A stretch of 14,903 nucleotides of DNA, taken from contig CAJTSV010000062.1 of the NCBI GenBank assembly GCA_910579075.1, forward strand, positions 1 to 14,903, given 5' to 3'. This stretch comes from an uncultured Eubacterium sp. GTDB lineage: Bacteria; Bacillota; Clostridia; Lachnospirales; Lachnospiraceae. This document shows, piece by piece, positions 5,841-13,411 of the stretch. Positions within the stretch are counted from its first letter, which is position 1; each line of letters opens with the position of its first letter. A model generated the notes under the pieces. That model saw only the letters and a program-made list of their open reading frames with translations, had not been told where the DNA came from and did not search any database. Both the position numbers and the translations under genes were made by a program.

Positions 5841-6101
5841 TTATTCTTCTATTATCTGCATTTCCAGATAATCAAATGCAATGGAATCCACAAAATTATC
5901 ACTGGAAAACCGTGTCTTCGCATGTCTTTTAAATTCTGCAATATTCGAATCCAGCCAGAGCGGCCTGCTTAAATCAAATTCATAGCATGCCTGCTCCAGC
6001 GCATGAAATATTTTATGTGTCCTGGTATCATCATTTTCTTCACATGCCACAAAATCACGCAGCATGCGGTTCTCTTTCCATTCTTTAAACCAAATCCGCA
6101 C
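5841..6101 (-). CDS. conserved hypothetical protein, 86 residues, linked to the TrmH gene
   Basis: A small soluble acidic protein beginning MRIWFKEWKENRMLRDFV and containing DDTRTHKIFHALEQACYEFD and LWLDSNIAEFKRHAKTRF. Similar short proteins occur in Lachnospiraceae as far as I remember, but no function is known to me and no catalytic motif is visible. The start is a GTG at 6101-6099 with GGGAG upstream; the residues right after it look like the family N-terminus. It lies 27 nt downstream of the methyltransferase gene on the same strand and is probably in its operon. Past the stop, 5844-5835 and beyond is AT-only, and a weak A/T stem with a T7 run (about 5800-5826) may end the transcript. Confidence 0.7.
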   Translation of the reverse strand: MRIWFKEWKENRMLRDFVACEENDDTRTHKIFHALEQACYEFDLSRPLWLDSNIAEFKRHAKTRFSSDNFVDSIAFDYLEMQIIEE

Positions 6102-6128
6102 TCTGCCATTCTCCCATATTCTGTCCGT

Positions 6129-6899
6129 CTAGCTTCTTCTCTGCCTGGCTGCCTCATACATCAGAATGCCGGCCGCCATTGCAGCGTTAAGCGATTCTAG
6201 CTGCCCGCACATCGGGATTTTCAAATATACATCTGCCTGTGCTGCCGTCCCGTCTGCCAGCCCGTGTGCCTCGCTTCCTATCAGAAATGCCGCTGCCCCC
6301 CTGTAATCCAATTCATCATAATTGTTCCGTCCCTGCAAATGGGCTGCATACAGCACGACTCCCTGCTCCTTTAAAATACGCAGGGTTTTTTCCAAATCTC
6401 CGGTTTCATAAAAAGGGACGCGGCAGATGCTTCCCATGGTAGCACGCACCGTTTTGGGTGCATGCAGATCCGCGCAGCCGCATGCAATCACTCCGGTCAC
6501 GCCTGCCCCTTCTGCCGTCCGAAGCATCATGCCGAGGTTTCCCGGGTCACGGATGCCTTCCAGGACAAGCAGGAACGCATTCCCTTTTAACAGCGCGCCA
6601 AGCTCGTACTGCGGCTTTTCCACAATGCATAAAATTCCCTGCGGTGTCTTTGTATCAGACATTTTCCGGAAAACCGCATCGGAAACTGTTTCGTATGCGC
6701 TGCCTTCCAGCAGTTTTATATGTCCGTCCTTTTTCAGGAACGATTCCGATACATAGACGCCGCGCAGGCGCTCTTTTGGCATTTCTTCAAATATACGGAC
6801 TCCCTCGGCCAGAAATACGTTCTCTTTCCGGCGTTCTTCTGCTTTTTTTGCCAGCTGCATGATATGCTTCACCTGCTGGTTTGCTGTACTTGTAATCAT
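6129..6899 (-). CDS. TrmH/SpoU-family RNA 2'-O-ribose methyltransferase
   Basis: A 256-residue SAM-dependent methyltransferase of the SPOUT (trefoil-knot) class acting on rRNA or tRNA ribose. The N-terminal substrate-binding domain includes NVFLAEGVRIFEEM (about 27-40). The C-terminal domain has the three SpoU motifs: LEGIRDPGNLGMMLRTAEGA (motif 1, 113-132, with N121 and the catalytic R127 type positions), KTVRATMGSICRVPF plus FLIGSEAHGL (motif 2 region), and IPMCGQLESLNAAMAAGILM (motif 3, 228-247), which builds the SAM knot. I preferred the ATG at 6899 over the one at 6905 because AGGGA is 7 nt away from it, whereas it touches the first ATG, and MITSTAN is the usual opening. The exact target nucleotide cannot be told from sequence. 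It follows pfkA by about 160 nt and precedes the 86-residue gene. Confidence 0.93.
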   Translation of the reverse strand: MITSTANQQVKHIMQLAKKAEERRKENVFLAEGVRIFEEMPKERLRGVYVSESFLKKDGHIKLLEGSAYETVSDAVFRKMSDTKTPQGILCIVEKPQYELGALLKGNAFLLVLEGIRDPGNLGMMLRTAEGAGVTGVIACGCADLHAPKTVRATMGSICRVPFYETGDLEKTLRILKEQGVVLYAAHLQGRNNYDELDYRGAAAFLIGSEAHGLADGTAAQADVYLKIPMCGQLESLNAAMAAGILMYEAARQRRS

Positions 6900-6971
6900 C
6901 GTCATTCCCTATACATATTGCTGTGCGCTGTCCCATATTCCTGCAAAATTTTCAGCACTCATACGGGAAAA

Positions 6972-7000
6972 CAGGCTGACGCACTGCCTGCACCAGCCTG
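6972..7000 (-). terminator. possible terminator between pfkA and the methyltransferase gene
   Basis: CAGGCTG (7000-6994 on the minus strand) and CAGCCTG (6978-6972) form a GC-rich 7-bp stem with a 15-nt loop, followed by TTTTCCC. The U-tract is short, so termination may be partial. It lies 60 nt after the pfkA stop. I found no clear promoter between it and the methyltransferase start. Confidence 0.4.
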
Positions 7001-7059
7001 CCCATTCCTGATTCCGGAAAACCGGGCCTGTTTCGGCTGCCAGCCTTCCGTCTTTTTCA

Positions 7060-8034
7060 CTATTTGGATAAATTACAGCTAACCCTATATTCGTAATCAT
7101 CGACTGATTTGCCCATTCCAAGTGCTTCATCAATATCAATATCTATCAGGGAGCCTGCACGTTCCCCGACAATACGGTTGCTCTTGCCCTGGCATAACAG
7201 GTCTACGGCATATGCGCCCATCACCGATGCCATCATGCGGTCTCTCGCCGTCGGACGGCCGCCGCGCTGCATATAGCCTAAAATCGTAGCCCTTGTCTCC
7301 ACGCCCGTGGCTGCTTCAATCCTCTTTGCCATGCTGACAGAATGGCCAATGCCTTCTGCATTGATAATAATATGATGTTTTTTGCCTTTTTTGCGGTTTT
7401 CGATAATGCTGTTGACAAGTGCCTGCTCGTCGTAGTCATATTTTTCCGGCAGAAGCACATTTTCAGCACCATTTGCAATGCCGCACCATAACGCGATAAA
7501 TCCGGCACCGCGTCCCATAACCTCAATAATCGAGCAGCGCTCGTGGGATGTCGATGTATCACGCACCTTATCAATCGCATCCATTGCGGTATTGACTGCC
7601 GTATCAAAACCAATCGTATAATCCGTACATGCAATGTCCAGGTCAATCGTGCCCGGCACGCCAACCGTGTTGATTCCCATCGATGCCAGCTTTTGTGCAC
7701 CGCGGAAAGAGCCGTCCCCGCCAATCACGATAACGCCGTCAATGCCATGCTGCCTGCAGATGTCCGCACCCTTCTTCTGGCCCTCTGCTGTCGTAAACTC
7801 CTTGCAGCGGGCTGTCTGTAAAATCGTGCCGCCGCGCTGGATAATATCTGCCACATCGGTTGACTGCATTTCGTAGATTTCTTCCTTCAAAAGTCCGGCA
7901 TATCCCCTTTTGATACCCATAATCCTTTTTCCGTTTGCAATTGCTTCCCTGACAACCGCACGAATTGCAGCATTCATGCCAGGTGCATCGCCGCCGCTTG
8001 TGAGTACGCCAATCGTATTAATCTCGTTCGCCAT
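7060..8034 (-). CDS. pfkA: ATP-dependent 6-phosphofructokinase
   Basis: The 324-residue glycolytic enzyme that phosphorylates fructose 6-phosphate to fructose 1,6-bisphosphate in the cytoplasm. Visible are the N-terminal nucleotide site GVLTSGGDAPGMNAAIRAVV (9-28), GGDGS (105-109), the active-site loop PGTIDLDIACTDYTIGFDTA (127-146), the substrate segment SHERCSIIEVMGRGAGFIAL (163-182) and GGRPTARDR (258-266). The Gly in GGDGS and in PGTID mark the ATP-using type, since pyrophosphate-dependent forms carry GGDDS and PKTID. The catalytic Asp (D131, E. coli D127) and its partner D133 are kept, but the Asn between them is Leu, and the usual His of MGRHAG is Gly. The length is normal for a bacterial PfkA. 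CAGGAGGATATGGAAA precedes the start. It sits 81 nt downstream of dnaE, a gene order I know from Clostridia. Confidence 0.97.
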   Translation of the reverse strand: MANEINTIGVLTSGGDAPGMNAAIRAVVREAIANGKRIMGIKRGYAGLLKEEIYEMQSTDVADIIQRGGTILQTARCKEFTTAEGQKKGADICRQHGIDGVIVIGGDGSFRGAQKLASMGINTVGVPGTIDLDIACTDYTIGFDTAVNTAMDAIDKVRDTSTSHERCSIIEVMGRGAGFIALWCGIANGAENVLLPEKYDYDEQALVNSIIENRKKGKKHHIIINAEGIGHSVSMAKRIEAATGVETRATILGYMQRGGRPTARDRMMASVMGAYAVDLLCQGKSNRIVGERAGSLIDIDIDEALGMGKSVDDYEYRVSCNLSK

Positions 8035-8080
8035 TTTCCATATCCTCCTGATTTTAGTCTCCTTGTAATATCCCCCTCTG

Positions 8081-8102
8081 ATGGTAAACCTGCTTTTACC
8101 AT
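8081..8102. other. intercistronic perfect hairpin between dnaE and pfkA
   Basis: ATGGTAAA (8081-8088) and TTTACCAT (8095-8102) make a perfect 8-bp stem with a 6-nt loop, 13 nt after the dnaE stop. On the minus strand it is not followed by a T-run but by AGAGGGGG, so it is not a standard terminator for dnaE. It could be an RNA-processing or stability element, or an operator for a pfkA promoter that I could not identify. Confidence 0.45.
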
Positions 8103-8115
8103 AGTCTATTTTATT

Positions 8116-11100
8116 TTAATATCTTTTCCCGCTGTTTGCAACCTTCTTTTCCACAACTTTTACATTATTTTGTCCAAACACATCCCGAAGCGACTGTACA
8201 AGCGGTCCTGCGGCCGCTACCCGCCACTGCGGCCCCAGCCGTTTCATAACCCTGCGGTCTGCAATATAGACAACCACGTCATCCTGCCCATCGAAGGCGC
8301 GCAGTTCTTCCAGCACGCGCGGCTCCTGGCTCTGGTAGCTTGCCATGTCCGGAAACTGCAGCCACAGCTCCTTCGGCGTCTCGTCAAACGAATATACCCG
8401 TTCCAGAATCAGCTTGCCGTTTTTTTCTTCCTCAATCGTCACCCTGCCCTCGGCAAATATGCGCGCTTCGTCTTCAAAATAACTCCGGTACTTTTCATAA
8501 TCCCTTGGAAACACGATAATTTCCAATGTCCCGACCAGGTCTTCCAGCGTTAAAAAAGCCATTGTCTTGTTGTTTTTGGTATATTTAACCGTGCGGTGCA
8601 CAAGCATCCCGCCAACCGTCACCTTCTGGCTGTCCTGCACCTTTGCCGTGCCTGTTTCATCGTCCAGCAGAAAATCCGTGGTCTTTGCCGTAATATTTTT
8701 CTTCCACTTATCCTCGTATTCTTCCAGGGGATGTCCGCTGATATAGACGCCCAGCACCTCTTTTTCAAATGCAAGCAGCGTTTCCTTGTCAAATTCCGCA
8801 GCATCCGGCATCCGGATTTCATAGTCTTTTTTATCTTCTTCCGGTACGAGGTCAAACAGGGAAATCTGGCCGCTCATGCTGGTTTTCTTTTCGTGGGAAA
8901 TGCTTTCCATAATCTGCTGGTATACCATCATCTTCTGGCGGCGGTTTCCGGCCAGCGTGTCCATGGCTCCGGCTTTGATTAAATTTTCCACCGCACGCTT
9001 GTTCATTTCCCGGTCACTGAGCCTTGTAATAAAGTCTTCGAGGTTTTTAAACGGGCCGTTCTTCTTTCGTTCTTCTATCAGCGCTTCGATAACCGGATGC
9101 CCGACGCTTTTAATCGCAGACATGCCGTAGCGGATATTTTTTCCTGACACGGAAAAGCCGCCCTCGCCCTCGTTGATGTCCGGCGGCAGGATTTCCATGC
9201 CCATATTCCGGCTGGTCTGGATATATTCTGACACTTTGTTAATGTTGTTCATGACAGACGTCATGATAGCTGCCATAAATTCCACCGGATAGTAATATTT
9301 CAGATAGGCCGTCTGGTATGAAATCACGGCATAGGCCGCGGCATGGGATTTGTTAAATGCATATTTGGCAAAATCAATCATTTCGTCAAAAATCCTGTTT
9401 GCGGCCTTTTCGCTGATGCCATTGGCAATGCAGCCCTTCACCCCCTGCTCCTCATTGCCATAGACAAAGTTTTTGCGTTCTTCTTCCATAACCCTGCCTT
9501 TTTTCTTGGACATCGCGCGGCGTACAATGTCGCTGCGCCCCCAGGTATATCCTGCCAGGTCTCGCACAATCTGCATCACCTGCTCCTGATAGACGATGCA
9601 CCCGTAAGTCGGTGCCAGAATCGGCTCCAGCTGCGGACAGTCATACTGAATCTGTCCATGCATGTTTTTGCCGCGCACATAGGCCGGAATAAAGTCCATC
9701 GGGCCCGGACGGTACAGGGCAATCCCGGCAATAATATCTTCCAGGCTGTGCGGCTTTAGCTCTTTCACAAAGTTTTTCATGCCGGAGCTTTCCAGCTGGA
9801 ACACGCCGTCCGTGCGCCCGGTTCCAAGCGAATCGAGCACTTTCTGGTCATTGTAATCAATGTGGTCGATGTCGATTTTTATGCCCGTGTCTTTTTCCGC
9901 CAGGCGCACGGCGCTGTCAATCACCGTCAGCGTGCGCAGCCCGAGGAAATCCATTTTCAAAAGGCCCAGCTCCTCAAGCGTTGTCATCGTAAACTGCGTG
10001 GTCACCATGCCGTCCACGCCCCTGGATAACGGCACATATTCGTCCATCGGCTTCTGGCTGATAACGACTCCGGCCGCATGGGTGGACGTATGCCTTGGCA
10101 GGCCTTCCAGCCGCTTTGACATATCTATCAGCTTTTTCACGCCCTCGTCTTCTTCATAAATTTTGCGCAGGTCCGGGTTCATATCCAGCGCCTTTTGAAT
10201 CGTGATATTAAGCTCCGACGGGACATTTTTGGATATCGAATCTACAAACGAATATGGCATGTCCATGACGCGCCCGACATCCCGGATGACACCGCGTGCT
10301 GCCAGCGTACCAAAGGTAACAATCTGCGTCACGCACTCCTTGCCGTATTTTTTCACGACGTAATCAATCACTTCCTGGCGCCTTTCGTAACAGAAATCAA
10401 CGTCAATATCCGGCATCGATACCCGCTCCGGGTTTAAAAAGCGCTCGAAAATCAGGCTGTACTTAATCGGGTCGATATTTGTAATGCCTGTCGTATAAGC
10501 AACCAGCGAGCCTGCCGCACTGCCGCGCCCCGGCCCGACGCTGATGCCGTGCTCTTTTGCAAAATGGATATAATCCCATACAATCAGGAAGTAATCGACA
10601 TATCCCATTGTCTTTATGACATCCAGCTCATATTCCAGGCGGGATTTTAATTCCTGTGCCTGCTGCTTGGGATAACGCTGCGCAAGCCCGTCAAAGCAGA
10701 GCCTGTTTAAATATTCCCACGCCGTATAGCCATCCGGCACATCGTATTTCGGCAGCTTCGTTTTGCCAAATTCAATCTCCACATGGCAGCGGTCTGCAAT
10801 TTTCTGCGTATTTTCCAGTGCCTGTTTTGCATATGGAAACAGCGCCTGCATTTCTTCTTCGGATTTTACAAAATACTGCCCGCCATCGTAACGCATGCGG
10901 TCTTCGTCCTGCAGCTTTTTGCCGGTCTGGATGCACAGCAGGATGTCATGGGCTTCCGCATCTTCTGCATTCGTATAATGCACGTCATTTGTCACAATGA
11001 GCTCAATGCCCGTTTCTTCACTCAGCCGCAGAAGCTGCGGATTGACGGTCTTTTGCTGCGGCAGGCCGTGGTCCTGCAGCTCCAGGAAAAAATTGCCTGT

Positions 11101-11601
11101 TCCAAAGCATTCTTCGTATTTTAAGGCGGCCGCTTTTGCCTTCTCATAATCTCCGCGCAAAAGCTCCCTGGACACTTCCCCGGCCACACAGGCGCTGGTC
11201 GCAATAATTCCTTTATGGTATCTGCGCAGCACTTCCATATCTACCCGCGGCCGGTAATAATAGCCGTCCAGAAAGCCCTTGGACACGATTTTAATCAGGT
11301 TTCCATAACCTTCGTTCGTTTCCGCTAACAGCACCAGATGATAATAACGGTCTTCCCCGCTTACATGCTCACGGTCGAACCGGGAGTTTGGCGCTACATA
11401 CACCTCGCAGCCCAGTATCGGACGAATCCCGGCAGCCGTGGCCGCCTTGTAAAATTCAATCACGCCGTACATGGCCCCGTGGTCTGTAATGGCTGCGGCT
11501 GTCATGCCCAGCTCCCTGACCCGGGACACGTATTCCTGTATTTTGTTGGAGCCGTCCAGCAGGCTGTATTCCGTGTGGACGTGCAGGTGTACAAATGACA
11601 T
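8116..11601 (-). CDS. dnaE: DNA polymerase III alpha subunit, DnaE type
   Basis: The 1161-residue replicative polymerase catalytic subunit. The N-terminal PHP domain begins at once with FVHLHVHTEYSLLDG (3-17) and keeps ITDHGAMYG (38-46) and DVHYTNAEDAEAHD (206-219), so the metal-site residues look intact. The polymerase core holds GPGRGSAAGSLVAYTTG (356-372), PDIDVDF with D400 and D402 (397-403) and KMDFLGLRTLTV with D551 (549-560), the three catalytic aspartates of the C-family polymerases. Helix-hairpin-helix material follows (ENLIKAGAMDTLAG), then an OB-fold near the end (TVGGMLVHRTVKYTKNNKTM and the segment through VYSFDE). There is no exonuclease insert, so it is not PolC, the other replicase of Firmicutes. 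GAAGGAG lies 10 nt before the ATG at 11601 and a promoter lies upstream. It leads the operon with pfkA. Confidence 0.98.
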   Translation of the reverse strand: MSFVHLHVHTEYSLLDGSNKIQEYVSRVRELGMTAAAITDHGAMYGVIEFYKAATAAGIRPILGCEVYVAPNSRFDREHVSGEDRYYHLVLLAETNEGYGNLIKIVSKGFLDGYYYRPRVDMEVLRRYHKGIIATSACVAGEVSRELLRGDYEKAKAAALKYEECFGTGNFFLELQDHGLPQQKTVNPQLLRLSEETGIELIVTNDVHYTNAEDAEAHDILLCIQTGKKLQDEDRMRYDGGQYFVKSEEEMQALFPYAKQALENTQKIADRCHVEIEFGKTKLPKYDVPDGYTAWEYLNRLCFDGLAQRYPKQQAQELKSRLEYELDVIKTMGYVDYFLIVWDYIHFAKEHGISVGPGRGSAAGSLVAYTTGITNIDPIKYSLIFERFLNPERVSMPDIDVDFCYERRQEVIDYVVKKYGKECVTQIVTFGTLAARGVIRDVGRVMDMPYSFVDSISKNVPSELNITIQKALDMNPDLRKIYEEDEGVKKLIDMSKRLEGLPRHTSTHAAGVVISQKPMDEYVPLSRGVDGMVTTQFTMTTLEELGLLKMDFLGLRTLTVIDSAVRLAEKDTGIKIDIDHIDYNDQKVLDSLGTGRTDGVFQLESSGMKNFVKELKPHSLEDIIAGIALYRPGPMDFIPAYVRGKNMHGQIQYDCPQLEPILAPTYGCIVYQEQVMQIVRDLAGYTWGRSDIVRRAMSKKKGRVMEEERKNFVYGNEEQGVKGCIANGISEKAANRIFDEMIDFAKYAFNKSHAAAYAVISYQTAYLKYYYPVEFMAAIMTSVMNNINKVSEYIQTSRNMGMEILPPDINEGEGGFSVSGKNIRYGMSAIKSVGHPVIEALIEERKKNGPFKNLEDFITRLSDREMNKRAVENLIKAGAMDTLAGNRRQKMMVYQQIMESISHEKKTSMSGQISLFDLVPEEDKKDYEIRMPDAAEFDKETLLAFEKEVLGVYISGHPLEEYEDKWKKNITAKTTDFLLDDETGTAKVQDSQKVTVGGMLVHRTVKYTKNNKTMAFLTLEDLVGTLEIIVFPRDYEKYRSYFEDEARIFAEGRVTIEEEKNGKLILERVYSFDETPKELWLQFPDMASYQSQEPRVLEELRAFDGQDDVVVYIADRRVMKRLGPQWRVAAAGPLVQSLRDVFGQNNVKVVEKKVANSGKRY

Positions 11602-11660
11602 GGGCTTGTGCTCCTTCTTTCCTTTATATATATTCTTCTGTTTGTCAGACTGCTTCTTTT

Positions 11661-11689
11661 ATTTTAACATATATCTGCCTGTACTTCAA
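11661..11689 (-). promoter_or_regulatory. predicted promoter of the dnaE-pfkA operon
   Basis: On the minus strand TTGAAG (11689-11684), 17 nt, then TAAAAT (11666-11661) with an extended-10 TG in front. Four of six -35 bases and five of six -10 bases match consensus. The start site would be near 11654, leaving a leader of about 53 nt. Confidence 0.6.
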
Positions 11690-11701
11690 ACTTTTGCGTA
11701 C

Positions 11702-11758
11702 AAAAAAACGGGTTTCTTTCAGTCCTGTGTGAACAGTAACCAATAAACCCGTTTTTTT
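11702..11758 (-). terminator. strong bidirectional terminator after the ATPase-nuclease gene
   Basis: A perfect 14-bp inverted repeat, AAAAAAACGGGTTT (11702-11715) and AAACCCGTTTTTTT (11745-11758). The 29-nt loop holds an inner CTGT-GTGA-ACAG hairpin. A T7 run ends the stem in both directions. It separates the ATPase gene upstream from the dnaE promoter downstream on the minus strand. Confidence 0.88.
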
Positions 11759-11795
11759 CGTATGCTATTTGAAATCTGGCACCCATTTTCTGCAC

Positions 11796-13367
11796 TTAAC
11801 CGCATTCCACAATCACTTCACAAATCTCATATGGTCCATAGCGGAGCCATCTTTCCCTCTGCGGTTTTTTCACATTCCTGCAAAAGCTGACCAGATACCC
11901 TTTTTTCAGCCCCCTGGCAGCAAGATACTCCGCCAGCTGTTCATATCCCTTCTGCTCATAGGCCGCCCCGTTCCATCGTTTTAGTTCCACGACAAACTCA
12001 TCCTTCCCATAAAACACCTGTATATCCATCCGCATATTCTGCCGCGTCTGCGGTTCCACGGCATAATGTCCCGTTCCATTGATAATCGGACGCAGAAAGC
12101 TCAAAAATAAAAGCCTTCCCTGTTTTTCCAGAAAGGTTCCATCCTCCCTGCGGTATTCTGCTTTCATAAAATCTGCAAAACGGCAGATAACATGCTCCAT
12201 ATCCAGCCTGCCGTTACAGATATACTGGCCCTTTTCCAGATAGTCGGAATGCAGCAGGGCTTCTGTGGCACGCACGGATGTAAAATAATTTAAAATCAGA
12301 GTCTCAAATATCATATTTGAAACAGCTGCTTTTCCATCCCGTTCTGTCAAAATCCCAAACATCGCACCCAGTCCAATCACCGGATTATTCCGCTCAAAAA
12401 CGATTTTTGCCCCGAAAACGGCAAGCTGTTCGGCCAGCCTTGCAAATTCTGGATGATTCTGGATGTTTTTGATAACATCATCAAACAGCGTATTCTGTTC
12501 TTTCAGCAAATCGCGGACTGCCATCCACAAATCCGCTGCATCCCATCCCATGCCCGTTTCATCCAGTTTTTTACACAGGCAGCTCACCAGGTACGGATAG
12601 CCGCCGGTCACCCGGTACAGCTCTTGTGCTGCGGCCTGCATATCCATGCCTGTATGATGTTCTTTTTCATATTCTGCCAGCATGGTCACAATGTCCTCTG
12701 GGAGAAAACGCATGCTGACCTCAAACGGAGCTGCCACATTCCATGGGCTGTTATATCTGTGTGCCTCCTCAGGCCTGATTTTTGTCCTCATGTTCCTGAT
12801 ATCGTATACACCAGCTAAAATAACAGAATGAAACGCCGGTGTTTCTTCCCTGTTCTGGTAATATTCCCGCAGCTGTCCGAGAAAATCCACAAACACCTGA
12901 TTATCCGATGCCTGGTCTGCTTCGTCAATGATGAGTACTATCTTCTGCTGTGCCTGCGCACAGACATCACTGAGCAGCTCAAACAGCTCTGTCAGGTCAA
13001 ACGGTTCGTGTGTTCCCCTGCTTTTCTCATCCAGAGCCTGCAGGGCCCTGGATTCCAGCTTCCCGTTTTGCGCACTGCTCACTGCTTTCTTTACAAATTC
13101 ATGTGCAAAAGCTCTTGAAAATGCAGACTCGTCCCGGAATCTGGCGGAGCTCATTTTCTGAAAGCTCATAAATATAACTGCATAATCCGGCTGGAGATAC
13201 CGCTGCAATGCCCGCAGCATCGTAGTTTTCCCATACTGCCTGGCGCGGTTTATCACAAAATAGTCCCCATTGTCTGTCATCTTTTTCATTTGCTGCAGCC
13301 GTCCGCTTAAATCTGCCATATAATGCTTTTCCGGATAACAGACACCGCTGATATGAAACTGTCTCAT
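11796..13367 (-). CDS. AAA-like P-loop ATPase fused to a C-terminal PD-(D/E)XK nuclease-like domain
   Basis: A 523-residue protein of unknown role. The N-terminal P-loop domain opens with GVCYPEKHYMADLSGRLQQM (8-27). Its Walker A is NRARQYGKTTML (40-51), which keeps GKTT but lacks the first Gly of the normal GxxxxGK. Walker B is KIVLIIDEADQ (142-152), with acidic D148 and E149, and SVILAGVYDIRNM (181-193) looks like the sensor strand. A helical middle region with GGYPYLVSCLCKKL (255-268) follows, as in STAND/AAA_35-type proteins. The C-terminus carries RMDIQVFYGKDEFVVELKRW (446-465), the D-x12-E-x-K core of PD-(D/E)XK enzymes (D448, E461, K463), plus Q477. The start at 13367 matches the family opening and has AGGGG about 12 nt upstream; ATGs at 13400 and 13493 are less likely. 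It lies 44 nt after the ABC permease gene. Such proteins are common in Lachnospiraceae; function is inferred only. Confidence 0.8.
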   Translation of the reverse strand: MRQFHISGVCYPEKHYMADLSGRLQQMKKMTDNGDYFVINRARQYGKTTMLRALQRYLQPDYAVIFMSFQKMSSARFRDESAFSRAFAHEFVKKAVSSAQNGKLESRALQALDEKSRGTHEPFDLTELFELLSDVCAQAQQKIVLIIDEADQASDNQVFVDFLGQLREYYQNREETPAFHSVILAGVYDIRNMRTKIRPEEAHRYNSPWNVAAPFEVSMRFLPEDIVTMLAEYEKEHHTGMDMQAAAQELYRVTGGYPYLVSCLCKKLDETGMGWDAADLWMAVRDLLKEQNTLFDDVIKNIQNHPEFARLAEQLAVFGAKIVFERNNPVIGLGAMFGILTERDGKAAVSNMIFETLILNYFTSVRATEALLHSDYLEKGQYICNGRLDMEHVICRFADFMKAEYRREDGTFLEKQGRLLFLSFLRPIINGTGHYAVEPQTRQNMRMDIQVFYGKDEFVVELKRWNGAAYEQKGYEQLAEYLAARGLKKGYLVSFCRNVKKPQRERWLRYGPYEICEVIVECG

Positions 13368-13411
13368 TCCGCCATTTCCCCTCTCATTTCCAAATCTCAT
13401 TATGCCATCCG

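Noticed and set aside
6909..7139. A 76-codon minus-strand frame between pfkA and the methyltransferase gene, ending in the latter's ribosome binding site
   Set aside because: It would start inside pfkA without a ribosome binding site and has no recognisable family, and a hairpin crosses it. The coupling-like stop position is noted but not enough.
8170..11124. Several 80-140 codon plus-strand frames opposite dnaE
   Set aside because: These are antisense shadows of a full-length conserved gene and have no start signals.
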